Assembly: GCA_003255025.1 (NCBI GenBank)
Contig: QANY01005643.1
Location: 186,001-250,000, forward strand
Source of the DNA: Datisca glomerata
Taxonomy: Eukaryota; Streptophyta; Magnoliopsida; Cucurbitales; Datiscaceae
DNA length: 64,000 nucleotides
Reading direction: 5' to 3'
The notes beneath the pieces were generated by a model. The model worked only from the letters and a program-made list of their open reading frames with translations, was not told the origin of the DNA and ran no database searches. Shown in pieces: positions 23,600 to 34,193 of the stretch. The position numbers and the translations under genes are program-made. The stretch's first letter is position 1, and every line of letters starts with the position of its first letter.

Positions 23600-24500
23600 T
23601 TTGGCAAACTAATTAACTTGGGAAACCCTAATTAAGAGAAGTAATATGAAATTTGGCACATTGAAGAAAGAGAAGTAAATAAAATTTGGGAAACCCTAAA
23701 CTCAGACAAAATTTCTAAGGAAAAAACACAAATATCAAAGAAAATTTAGACACAATGAAAAATGAATTAGAAATTATAACACACTTCACAAGAAACAAAA
23801 TCATTCCTCTTGTTTTGACACAAAGTGGGAAAGGACTTGAAAACTGAGATGTGACACAAAGCTGAGAGATAGAGAGAGAGCTATGAGAGAGAGCTACGAG
23901 ATCCAAGAGAGAGAAATGATGAGAGCTGATGAGAGAGATGCAAAAATTTACCAGAGAGAGGTTCTTGAAAGAGAGCTCTGAGAGAGAGATAGTTGAAAGA
24001 ATGAGACTCATGAGCGACATCCCTGGATTTTGACAATTGCATAGAGAGGTTGAAGCATAGAGAGCTAGTTGAGAGGATGAAGAGAGAGGATTAAGGATGT
24101 GAAGAGAGAGGGTTGGGTATCTTTTTGTTTAGGTAAATAAAGTTAAACAAAAATATTAAGTAATCAAACAGACCATTGAAGACAAACATGCAAGAAAGAT
24201 CTAAGAGAGAGCTTCTCCTAGCGAGGAAAAGTTCTATGAGTTTTGTCGCTGAGAGTGCATGTGAGCTTCGTCGCAGAGTTTGTGAGGGTTGAAGAGAGGC
24301 GCTGTGTGAGAGATACAATAGAGAGAGAGCTCACCAGAGAGAGCTTCTCGAGAGAAAGATAAAAGAGTGAGCTGATTCTTGAATCCCAAAGATTTATGTG
24401 CAACTTTGAAGAGAGGTTGAAGCTGAGCGAGGCATGAGAGAGGTTGAAAGAGAGAGAGTTGTGAGAGAGTAATTTTAGGCGGAGTTGTAATTTTTGTTCC
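23600..24500 (-). other. Gene-leader-like DNA at the right side of the CACTA element
   Basis: Read on the minus strand, a CT-rich stretch (23865-24480, dense gagaga on the plus strand) is followed by two TTAGGGTTT telo-box motifs (about 23620-23630 and 23690-23700). CT-rich leaders with telo-boxes are typical around plant transcription starts. The arrangement could have come with the captured HEAT-like exon, although common ownership is only inferred. Confidence 0.4.
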
Positions 24501-24599
24501 CTCGTGCTAGCTTCCCCGAAAATTAGACAACCCTATTAGCGTTTTGATAGAAAACGCGATCATTCTATACCATTAAAGCACACATTTGTTGTAGTGAAA

Positions 24600-25516
24600 A
24601 TTGTGAAATCGAATACTTGAGGCATAGTCAAAGTGAACAATACTTACGGCCGGTTGGTAGACCATGCATCTTACATGTTAATAAGAACCCAGATCGGGCT
24701 TATGTCGAGAGGGTGCGGTGTTGAAAATCTCCCATTGACTATGGACAATAAATGAGATATTATGCTATAAGAAAATACAAACACTTTTAACTTAATTGGA
24801 CGTGTGTTTTCGGTCGGGTCAAGAGTACGAACTCAATGAAGCATGTTCTTTGTGATGCACATGCACCAAGTAAGATCAATGTTATATATAAAGTTAATCT
24901 TTTAAATAAGGCGGTGCCTATAAGCATTATTATTACTATTATATATTTCGCAATAGTTAGATTAATGTCTTGATCAACATGGCTAAAAGTGGATAGAAAT
25001 GCGAATGATTTAGACATGGATCGGAGTAGAGAATAAATTAGCAATATCAAGCAAAAATTGGGTGAAGATATTTTCAAAGAACAATTTATTTTAAGATATT
25101 ACAGGATAAATTCAAATGGAAAAAGCAATATATGGCCCAAAAGTTTATTGCATGGAGACTTTTGGAATAGGCATGCAAGTGGTGCGGATTGGTTAAAGAA
25201 AAGGGAAGACATTTCTACGGAAGCTTCGATATCTTTAAGGTGACTTTTGTTGCCCATGTTTGCCTTCGATTTATGTTATAGACAAAGATTCGGCCAGTAC
25301 ATTAAGGAGCACATTAACTTTTTACTTTTTAATGGCCACTGATTTTCAGGTTTCCAAATTAAGGAAAGACATTTAAATTGTAGTACAAGTAACTCTAGTC
25401 TTGCTATCATTATTTCCCTAATCATTTCATGATTCACTTTGTCAAAGACAAGGGTGCTGAAATTTTTTCCCACCTGTGAAATGTACTTAAGCATTCATTC
25501 ACACCCTCAGCGGTAC

Positions 25517-25563
<47 letters not shown>

Positions 25564-26432
25564 TAACATAGTGTAATATAATATCTCATTTTAATGTGTG
25601 ACAGTAAGCAACATAAAATACATTGTTTTATTATTTTAAGATTACTAGAAATTTTAATTTATTAACGAAGAGAACTTACTTTTCTTTTTTCCTAATTTCT
25701 TTACTTCTTCATTCCTTTGTTCGGAGGGTATTAGTCACCTTTACCATGATTTTATCTCTTACAAAAAGATAATAGATATTTTCCGAATAGATAATAGATA
25801 TTACAAAAAGATAATAAATATTTTCCGAATAGAGATAAAGATTCGATGGCCATTAATTAAAATTTGTTGACAAAGAATACACAACTTCACGGGGATGGTA
25901 GTACCCAAAAACTTTTTCAACAAAAAAAAAACAAAAACAAAAGCAAACAAATGAATCCCAACTTTAACCATCTTTTATTTTTTAAACAATTACAATTTGA
26001 AGACAAAGACGATGACACAGAAATTAAAATAAAAATGAGAATAAAAATGAAAATAAAAACAAATGCGTAATGTCTTTAATTAAATCACAATTTTAATTTT
26101 TAAAATTTTAATTCCATCTTATCGTCCTTATAAACAAACAGTATTCGTTTTAGTACATTTACTAGTGATTCACGAATATTACAATAAAAACTCGGACAAT
26201 TTAGAACTATTTCTCAAACTCTGGACAACAAAATTGTAATCAACCCAAAATGTTCTGTCTTATAAAAAGATACTACAAATTTTCCTAAGAGATAGAAAGG
26301 GATTCTTAAACAATTCAATTTGTTGACAAAGAGTACACATCTTCATTTGAATTTTCTCTCCTTATTAATTAATGAATGTCGTTTACTTAGCCGGCTTTGC
26401 TTACTTTTTTCTACCAACTATGGCCTTTTACG
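24600..26432. other. Proximal upstream region of the peroxidase gene (copy A blocks A4 and A5)
   Basis: About 24880-25260 aligns with 62290-62710; shared words include 'atgatttagaca', 'agaactatttattt'-like text and 'gcatggagacttt'. About 25400-25460 aligns with 63575-63645 ('ttttcctaatcatt', 'catgatt', 'ctttgtc'). An (AAT)n microsatellite lies at 25518-25562. Two short direct repeats containing 'aaaaagataata' and 'atattttccgaatag' lie at 25765-25835. No coding frame is credible here. Confidence 0.65.
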
Positions 26433-26440
26433 TATAAATA
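26433..26440 (+). promoter_or_regulatory. TATA box of the peroxidase gene
   Basis: TATAAATA followed by a pyrimidine-rich ctcccctcac lies 90 bp before the start codon. A transcription start near 26465-26475 would give a leader of about 55-65 bases, usual for this gene family. Confidence 0.75.
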
Positions 26441-26529
26441 CTCCCCTCACTTTGCTTATATTGCTCATCACTTCCACAATCTACATACAACTTCAGGCAA
26501 ACCTGAAAAACCCTTGCATTTTAGAAACA

Positions 26530-28533
26530 ATGGAAGCTAATTTCTCCAAAACTACATTTAGTTTAGTTTTTATTTTGCTTTCGTTTGCTGCTGCTTTTGT
26601 TAATGGGCAGGGTACACGAGTTGGGTTCTATTCAACTTCATGTCCTAACGTTGAATCCATTGTGAGAACGACAGTTCAGTCTCATTTTCAGTCTGATCCT
26701 ACTGTCGCTCCAGGCTTGTTGAGAATGCATTTCCATGATTGTTTTGTTCAAGGTTGTGATGGTTCTATTCTCATTGATGGTGCCAACACTGAAAAAACAG
26801 GACTACCTAATCGTTTGCTTAGAGGTTATGAAGCTATTAATGATGCTAAAACCCAGCTTGAAACTGCTTGTCCCGGTGTCGTTTCATGCTCCGACATTCT
26901 CGCCCTTGCTGCCCGTGATTCTGTTGTTCTGGTAATAATTTAAAATTTATTTATAAGTTCATTTATATATAAACTACATGTGCGTGTGCGTGCACACACA
27001 CCCATACACATATAATATATACATATATTGACAGTAAAAATGTCTAAAATTAACCTGCTGTATGTGTAAATATAAAAAAGTTTCGCATGCATAAAAAGTA
27101 CGTCTTTAGCTTACAACTATTTAGTATTGATCATTTGTAGAAAAATCATATATAGTATATTTTTTGTAGTCTTACTTAGTAATGCACAAAAATAACTACG
27201 TTTTGAATATTATGGAATTTTGTTACAGACAAACGGACCAAGTTGGCAGGTGCCTACCGGACGAAGAGATGGGCGTGTCTTTTTAGCATCGGACACAACG
27301 AATTTGCCTGCCTTCAGTGACTCGGTTGACGTCCAAAAGCAAAAGGGTCTAAACACACAAGATTTTGTTACCCATGTTGGTAGGTTTCTTCTTATATAGT
27401 ATACTATGCTTATTGAAGCAAGTTCAACCACAGTGAGAAAAGAGAGTACAATTTTGTTATTATGTCTCCAAAAATTAGGGGTGAACAAAAAGTTTTCAAA
27501 CCGACCGAAAAGAACCGAACAAATGTTTCAGTTCATTTCGATTTTAGGCCACCAACTGAACCGAATCGAACCGTGTTCACCCGTAACTTGAATATCCAAT
27601 AAATAGAGAAAAAAAGATCTAACTATGTCAACTTTGTACATAATCTAATTCTTTTTTTTTTAATTTTTAATGGTAGCTATCGAGTATTCAACTCTTTTAA
27701 TATGAAAATTTCATTTCGTGAAAACTACTAGGAAAAAGTACTCTAACATCCCTTGTAATTTACTTAAAAGATACATACACTTCATCTTGTATTAAAAATG
27801 ACTAAGACTTCATTTAATGTTTGCTTTCGATGACTGCAAAACCTCAAGTTTGGTCGAGAGTGTTTTGATCATTTTATCTTAAAATCAACACATTTGTAAC
27901 GGGCTGTACCTATTTTTTTTCAAACTAGAAATAGTGTTTGTGCATTTTAAGTAAACTATAACGATAATCTAAGAACTTTTCAAATTATCATTGTCATTAG
28001 TGGTTGACATTTATAGTAATTGACACAAGTAACAATTCAGACATGATATTGAACACGCGTAATTACGGAAACAAAATGACTATTCTGTCCTCAGACTCAC
28101 ATATATGATGACACATTTTGTGCATACAATTGGAACTTCAGCATGCCAATTCTTCCGCTACAGGCTATACAACACCTCTTCTAGAACAAGTGATCCATCA
28201 ATTGCCTCTTCATTCCTTCCTCAATTCCAAGCACTTTGCCCTCAAAACGGTGATGCCTCAAGGAGAGTTGCATTGGACACAAGTAGCGCGAACAGATTTG
28301 ATAATTCATATTTCGCTAATTTACGTGACGGCCGTGGAGTACTTGAATCTGACCAGATGTTATGGACTGACGCATTTACAAGAACTTTTGTTCAACGATT
28401 CTTGGGTGTTAGAGGCTTGGCCGGGTTGGCCTTCAATGTAGAATTTGGAAGGTCAATGGTGAAAATGAGCAACATTGGTGTGAAGACAGGCACTAATGGT
28501 GAAATACGAAGAATTTGCTCCGCTATTAATTAA
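26530..28533 (+). CDS. Secretory class III plant peroxidase, three exons
   Basis: It oxidises phenolic substrates with H2O2 (EC 1.11.1.7 family), with a likely role in cell wall or apoplast. The frame-preserving model is exons 26530-26931, 27229-27383 and 28095-28533, giving 331 residues. Residues 1-26 are a signal peptide with predicted cleavage before Gln27. The distal site RMHFHDCF carries Arg65 and His69; [13 protein letters not shown] and [11 protein letters not shown] (proximal haem-ligand His) follow. Eight cysteines for four disulfides are present, and the protein ends [10 protein letters not shown]. Oddities: about four residues usual after VQKQK are missing, and the second intron no longer sits at LVGG^HTIG. 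The obvious donor GTTG^GTAGG finds no in-frame acceptor. Donor GGTAG^GTTTCT with acceptor TCCTCAG^ACTCAC keeps frame but adds about nine residues before HTIG. The upstream DNA is duplicated at 49-64 kb. Confidence 0.88.
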
Positions 28534-28545
28534 TAAGTAGAGTTA

Positions 28546-28610
28546 AGCGAAATTTATGGAATCAGCAGCCAAAACAAACGAAATTTATTGAATCAGCAGC
28601 CAAAACAAAC
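28546..28610 (+). repeat. Tandem 31-bp repeat in the peroxidase 3' UTR
   Basis: Two adjacent units of the form gaaattta.(g/t)gaatcagcagcc + aaaacaaac lie just after the stop codon. They differ at one position. The repeat would lie in the transcript's 3' untranslated region. Confidence 0.85.
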
Positions 28611-28782
28611 TAGGAGAAGTGGCTGTTAATTAAGTTAATCAATTAAGCTTTATACAGATTACACGGAAGTAGGAAAGTTCATTGTTGTTTCTCTTTTTAA
28701 TTAGTACAACGTTGTTGATCAAGCGGAAGATGTAACTCTTAAGGGTTGAAATTCTTCTTTCAACGGAAATACTGTTGGTGAA

Positions 28783-28788
28783 AATAAA
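28783..28788 (+). terminator. Probable polyadenylation signal of the peroxidase gene
   Basis: AATAAA occurs 250 bases after the stop codon, preceded by a T- and TTG-rich stretch (28680-28770) of the type found as a far-upstream element. The cleavage site is not determined. Confidence 0.45.
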
Positions 28789-28839
28789 CATGTGTTATAT
28801 ACTAATTTACAGTATTCTAGATCGTAGAAATCGTGTCAC

Positions 28840-30027
28840 TGTGAATGCAAAAATTTGTAGAAACCGTATCAAAATTCTGTAATAATAGAAAATAAAAATA
28901 ATGATCACAGCCAAGTGCGAAGTGTCACAAAGACAAATTCTCTCTCTCGACGGTACAAGACGTTATGAGCACTTATCTCCCTGGATTCGAAGAGAACTCA
29001 TTTACTTAAAGTTGAATGAAAGGCTGTATATATAGACTCAGTAGTCCGTAGTGTACATTATTAAAAGTAGGATAATATTATTTTAGTATTGTCTGACGTT
29101 TGACAAAAATATGGAGCTCGTACTAGTTAATCCGGTGGTACTTTTTACTCTCACCCACATGGGATAATTTAGCCCCCTCATTTTAGGAGGGATTACACCA
29201 GACTAAGAAAAATAAACCTGTTTTTTAGTTTATCTTAAAATAATTTTTTAAATGATTTTTTTATTAAAATAATCTTTTTAATTTATATATTACATGAACT
29301 TCACTCACTAACAAAAATAATTTATGAATTTTCAAAAGATGAAAAATTAATTACTTATGACTTAATTTTACCAATTTTCAAAGTCATATACTATTTTTTC
29401 TTCATTTTTTCTGAAATTTTAGAGCCTCTCAATCATATGAGTGGTTCAGTAATCGTTTATATATATTTTAACTGACTTATTTTGTGTATTAAAACTCAAT
29501 AAATTATTTTCTAATTTTAATGTTTAAAACTATAAATTATCACTATTTTAAAGTTTACGGATATAATTGAATTTACATTTTTAGTCAAAAAATAGGGAAT
29601 TTACGGTGATAACATGAATTATTATTTTATAGTTGAAAATGTAAAATAACATGTTAATGAATTTTAAATAGACTTTTACGGATCAAATCATGACAAACAG
29701 TTTTATAATCTAGTATTATAACGTGTCAAACATTGTATAAGTGTTACAGTTTTTTAACTAATACAACACCAAACACTGGACAATATTATTTAATCCAGTA
29801 CAATACAGTACAGTACAGTCGGACAGATTTAGTACAGTACTATCCTGACTGCTAAACGAGAGGTTTATTTATATTATTCTCTGTAGAGGCCTAAAATTGA
29901 CTGGATCTCAATCTCAACTCATAATCTCAAAAGGTATTTGATCAGTCTCTAGTTCGACAAAGACTCTTTAGCCCACTATATGCCCACGGCTTCTTTCTAT
30001 AAATATAGTAGATTTCTTGCATCTACA
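28840..30027 (+). repeat. LTR-like segment of a Ty3/gypsy element, interrupted by a MITE-like repeat
   Basis: The right border is firm: ..CATCTACA is followed three bases later by TGGCGCCATCTGTGGGAA, a gypsy-type primer site. A TATA-like 'ctgtatatatagactc' lies near 29020 and 'tctataaatatagtag' near 29996. The left border is a guess, since no second LTR is present in the window. The segment 29060-29865 inside it looks foreign. Confidence 0.5.
29060..29865. mobile_element. Candidate MITE-like insertion
   Basis: The left part 'taggataatattattttagt' with 'attgtctgacgtttgaca' matches the inverse of 'caccaaacactggacaatat' near the right end, imperfectly. The right border carries 'gtactatcctgactgctaaa', a phrase I associate with small non-autonomous plant DNA transposons. 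The interior is AT-rich with no open frame. Exact ends and target duplication were not resolved. Confidence 0.35.
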
Positions 30028-30030
30028 GTT

Positions 30031-30620
30031 TGGCGCCATCTGTGGGAAACGAAATCATTTTCTAAACTTGAATTTTGTCACGCTCTATTGCAATGGTGAA
30101 CATGAGAAACAATACCAAGGGAAATTCAGTGCATAATGCACAAATTCTATATGCCCTATCAGGGTAGCTCAATTAACCGGTGCTCCATCGACTTTGGTTC
30201 TATCAGCTTTGACTCCGTCAACCTTGGCTCCATTAGCTTAGTTATGTCAAGGATGTTATTTCAACCTTGGTTTCATTATCATAGCTCCAACTTCTTTTCT
30301 TTCCAGCTTGAATAAGTCCTTCAAAGTCGTGGATCTTGCTAACGATCTAAGCTCAACTCTTGAGTCGGAACCAATCATTCTCTATAGGTAGTACTTCACA
30401 ACCCAAACATGTCAATCATATTGTTGAAGTGGGTGACCGAGCTCGGAGAATTTGCTATAGTGCCATAAACTGCTATTATAGGATGACTTACTCTTATTAA
30501 AGTAGGAATCCACTTGCACAACTTGCATCCGTGGTAGCAATAAGTAATCCTTTTTCAAATCTAATTTTCAATCATGGTTGACTGATACAAACTGTAACTC
30601 ACACTCAACTCCAAATGTGA
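30031..30620 (+). pseudogene. Ty3/gypsy primer site and N-terminal gag fragment
   Basis: A primer-binding site TGGCGCCATCTGTGGGAA (30031-30048) is followed by a leader and an ATG at 30093, giving MVNMRNNTKGNSVHNAQI. A TAG interrupts it, then VAQLTGAPSTLVLSALTPST is read. MVN-type starts shortly after this primer site are usual for Tat/Retand-like gypsy elements. The frame is lost before any capsid motif, and copia sequence takes over near 30640. Confidence 0.5.
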
Positions 30621-30639
30621 ATAACCTCTTCTTCCCTTA

Positions 30640-31621
30640 CTGAATTTAGTGGCACAGACAAATATCAGTTGGTAATGGCCAAAATATCCCTTTACTCATG
30701 CAGGTTCAAATCAGTTTATTATCTTTACGCATTATTTTAATATGCCTAAAGTCTTTTTGTGTTCCTAAAATATCTTCAAACCTCCTATATGTGCATTAGT
30801 TATGCTTAGAATATATTGTACATTCACATTTGATGTATTCTTCTTTTTCATTCATGACAAAGGCAGGGGAAAAATCCTTTATAAAAGCCCGAGTAAGAAT
30901 GTCTAATATCCAATTTCTGCATCCTTATCAGTCCCAAAATTTGCATCTTCTCTGCTCATTAGCACAAAAAATTGCATATTCTCTTTCTGCATCAGTAGCT
31001 TATTTTGGTACCAAAGTCTCTGACACAACATAGCACAATAGGCTCAGCCATGCATCTAATGATGTAATAAAAGCAAATATTGGCTAAAGCACATTGTCTT
31101 CCATGCTCGCATTGAAATTGATTTTCATTTTGTCAGGAAAAAAGTTATAAAGAAAGACTTGGTAGTTCATCGCATAACATCTGGACTCCAACTTACTAAG
31201 CCATTTACTAGGCCTTTGTCAACCTTGTGCTTTACCTACTTATGTGACAAACACACATCATTTAAAGTGATCATAAGTTTGAGGGGGGATGATAAGTGTA
31301 ATGAGATAAGTGTGAGTAAGTAAATAAGGTTAGTTATTGTTTTACTATTAGCTACTATCCTTAAGCTAACTGTCATTATTAAAGCAGTTAGTATTGAGGC
31401 ATTTAGTGTTTGTATGAATATGTGATGAAGATTAACACTTAAGAATCAATGAGTATACAAACCCTTCTTGAATACTTCTTGTTCTCGAGTTATCTCTCCT
31501 TCTTCTTTTTTCTTTTGTCTTCCTTATCATCTGTCATAAACCTCTTCTTCTTCTCAGTAACTTCTTCATCTTTATCATAAGGTTGTTAAGGCTAGTTATC
31601 TATTCTTAGAACTAATTACAG
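30640..31621 (+). mobile_element. Ty1/copia deletion derivative with 3' LTR
   Basis: Mixed frames show the region after the protease (VGNGQNIPLL, then FCVPKISSNLLYV; the ORF 30830-31033 ends YFGTKVSDTT). A pre-integrase motif follows (WHSRLSHASNDVIKANIG, about 31036-31085). It jumps directly to the end of RNase H (ARIEIDFHFVRKKVIKKDLV, then LTKPFTRPLS). A polypurine tract GAGGGGGGA precedes an LTR beginning TGATAAGTG at 31290. The LTR ends near 31621 (..AATTACA). Integrase, RT and most of RNase H are deleted. The 5' part is missing. Confidence 0.72.
31290..31621 (+). repeat. 3' LTR of the copia deletion derivative
   Basis: It starts TG right after the polypurine tract GAGGGGGGA. It contains a pyrimidine-rich block (31480-31580, many cttcttc) as in transcribed copia LTRs. 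The end is placed at a CA-like terminus near 31620 and is approximate, since no partner LTR is present. Confidence 0.55.
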
Positions 31622-33040
31622 CGATATAATATAACACATTCTTATACCATCTCCTTATTATATAAATATATGCAACAAGGTTTAATTTATGTATTTAATC
31701 ATAGTTCTAATAAAACAAGCCACATTTCTTTAGGAAATCATTCAATATTCTTTCCGAAGAGTTTTGTGTAGAATTTCCCATGCAACGATATATCATGTCC
31801 CCACCTGAAAAAAAATTAAAGACCCGCTTGAAAGTATAGTAACATAAAAAATTAATCAACAAACAAGAACACTTATGTTTGAAAATATATACTTGTTGAA
31901 GAATGGACGAGAACCAATACTTAGTATTGATTTATATATAGAATATTTATTAAATACTCTTTCCAAGAATATGAGATGTACTAGGAATAGTATTTTTAGT
32001 ATGGAAAATTCAGTATCGGTCCCTTCATTAAGAATTAAAATCACTATGCGTCAATTTCATAAGTTGTGTACTATCTCCTGTTCCATGTAGAAATAGACAC
32101 TTTGAACTGACACAATAATTATTGAACGGGACCACACTACACATGTATTCTTCACGTTTAATTCGTTAAGCTTCTTAAGAGTTAAATGTGATTAACAATA
32201 TATATTCTAACAATTTGGATATTTAGATTGAAATTGTGAATATTGGGAACATATATTTATGAAAGACTCCACAAAACTTCTTAATTATAGTAAATGACAT
32301 CCCCTTTGAAAATATATTCGTAAGATCCTAAAAACTAATTAAGTGCTGGTACGCATATCTAGTAAGTATTAGTTTGCACATATATAATAAAGGATATCAT
32401 AAAAAATGCTACTTCAAGCATGTTAAAAATGTATTAAAAGTTAAAAAATATCAGATACTCAGTACGCTAGATCTGGAAGGGTAGAAATAGATATATTTGG
32501 CTGTTTGCTGTCTTCTTGTTTGCCTGCGTTAAACATGCAAAACATGCTGGGCTAGGGAAGTAATAGAGGTTGAGTATGACTGCAAGGTTGCTGCGCAGTG
32601 GCTTGAATTGAATATGGGAAGTGTTGAAATTGGGTATTGAACAATTTCTTAACTGAAATCAGGATGAAATCGTGGTTTCAGAACTGCAATATTAAGTGGG
32701 TTAAAAGGATATGTAACTTAGTTTGCTGATGTTAAAACAAAACATAGCAACTGTCAGAACTTGGTTGATAAAGATGTTCACTTTTTATCTCGTTTGCTAC
32801 TTAGCTTTGATTGAAATAAACATAATATTAATATGGGAAAGCGAAAACATCACTATATATAGTTGTTTTGAATGGATTATTTGATGAAGTTTCAAAAAGA
32901 AAATGTATTTGTAGTAGCTAACTGAAAACGTACTAATATAACATGCTCATAAAGATCATATATATACATATCAAGAATATACAATTACATAGAGTCAGAT
33001 ATATACTCGCATCATCATTATGTAGATTCACATACCAAGA
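31622..33040. other. AT-rich intergenic region, no gene seen
   Basis: Both strands hold only short chance frames. A slightly GC-richer part (32460-32720) reads like intron or leader DNA but shows no family motif. It is the downstream side of the minus-strand cysteine-rich ORF, so an additional 3' exon of that gene could be hidden here. Confidence 0.4.
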
Positions 33041-33072
33041 TCAAAGAAAGTAAAAGAGAAAAGGTACAAAGC

Positions 33073-33133
<61 letters not shown>

Positions 33134-33475
33134 AATTAGGGATAGAATTTCATACCTAAGTTTATGGAACTTTTCTACCTCGGAATAAACACAATCATCC
33201 ACACATCCATCGACAAGTCTCTTCCTCATCTCAAAGCCCAAAAGTTTTGCCACACCCTCTACTTCTTCACAATATATTTTACAGATGGACGTGCGACAAA
33301 AACATATACATGAATCCCATGAGAACTCGGAATGAGTATGGAAGGCTACTTTACTCATACAACTATCATAACAATATGAAGAAGTTTTCGGATTATTAGC
33401 ATTAACTACCATAAATGTAGTCCAAGCTATCATCGTTATCAACACCTTTCTTATGTTATTTCCTTTCATGAACAT
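33041..33475 (-). CDS. Small secreted cysteine-rich protein, unassigned; C-terminus probably altered by an intron or microsatellite
   Basis: The open frame has a convincing signal peptide (basic N-terminus, hydrophobic core about residues 10-25, cleavage after VVNA). The mature part has nine cysteines, eight arranged as four C-x3-C pairs: 35/39, 56/60, 65/69 and 91/95, plus Cys58. Paired C-x3-C spacing occurs in alpha-hairpinin and some thionin-like plant peptides, but the rest does not let me name a family. After residue 107 an exon end with donor CTTAG^GTATGA (33156/33155) is possible. Otherwise the frame runs into the (AG)n repeat and encodes Ser-Leu repeats, which would be unusual for a secreted peptide. 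It stands alone among transposon remnants. Confidence 0.5.
33075..33131. repeat. (AG)n microsatellite
   Basis: About 28 uninterrupted AG dinucleotides. On the minus strand it is read in frame by the cysteine-rich ORF as alternating Ser-Leu, or lies in an intron of that gene. Confidence 0.95.
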
Positions 33476-33479
33476 GATT

Positions 33480-34193
33480 TTTTTTTAATTCTAAATTTTG
33501 TATTACTTAAAAATAGAACATAAAATTATAACCATTATATAATTGCGCAAATATTATGCGAAAAGTATTTTATTTTGAGTGAATAGTTATGATGTCCAAA
33601 TTTTGTAATAATAGGATGCTTTTTTAAGGGTTTGGAAGTAGTTGGATATATGGACAAAGTTGGGTTGAATGATTGGATGTAAGATTTATTTATTTATTTT
33701 TGAGATAATTAACCATACAAAAAGTAGCCTAATTTAATAAATGAGAAATGTAAATATATCTACCTACATTTCATCTTTTAAAATAAGAAACTTCATGGCT
33801 ATCTTCGCATTGTGAAAGAGCTGCTGATTTAACAGGATTAACCATTGGAGGGTCTAAGGTGGCATTCGATTTTCATGTTATTATATAAAATAAGTTAAAA
33901 CTAACAAAAAAAACTATGAGCAACTTAAATATCTAAATTTTCTAATATAATAAATTATGTAACATAGAATTGCATGCAATTGCATAAGATGTAAAAACTA
34001 AAACAGAATAATTTCTCTAATTCGGATACCAACAGGACTTCTTTTAATGGGTCGTCCTTTAACTGAAGGTAGATTATTCGATTTTATTTCCTCCTTTATA
34101 AGGATTGGCTTTAAGTAACAAGGGATGTGATTGAAATTTAGTGGGCGTAATGTGTTATCCTATCTTGTAGAACTTGAGTTAGATGAGCTTGCG
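33480..34193. other. Intergenic DNA upstream of the cysteine-rich ORF
   Basis: No supportable gene or element. It would contain the promoter of the minus-strand cysteine-rich ORF. A short tandem repeat (about 34165-34220, two units around 'gttgtagaac.tgagttaga') adjoins the next element. Confidence 0.4.

Larger units (their letters stand above)
19762..24596. mobile_element. CACTA (EnSpm) DNA transposon, non-autonomous, 4835 bp
   Basis: The left end is CACTACAACAAA and the right end is its exact inverse, TTTGTTGTAGTG, giving a perfect 12-bp terminal inverted repeat. A 3-bp target duplication AAA flanks it (19759-19761 and 24597-24599), as required for CACTA elements. Subterminal repeats around aacgctat / atagcg fill the first 400 bp and recur near the right end. 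No transposase frame is visible, so mobility would need a partner element. The interior has gene-like features on the minus strand: a pyrimidine-rich leader, telo-box motifs and a spliceable HEAT-like exon. The paralogous locus near 62 kb lacks the insertion. Confidence 0.9.

Noticed and set aside
26320..26529. Upstream in-frame ATG extending the peroxidase by 70 residues
   Set aside because: The extension spans the TATA box region and would bury the signal peptide; the ATG at 26530 gives a normal peroxidase N-terminus.
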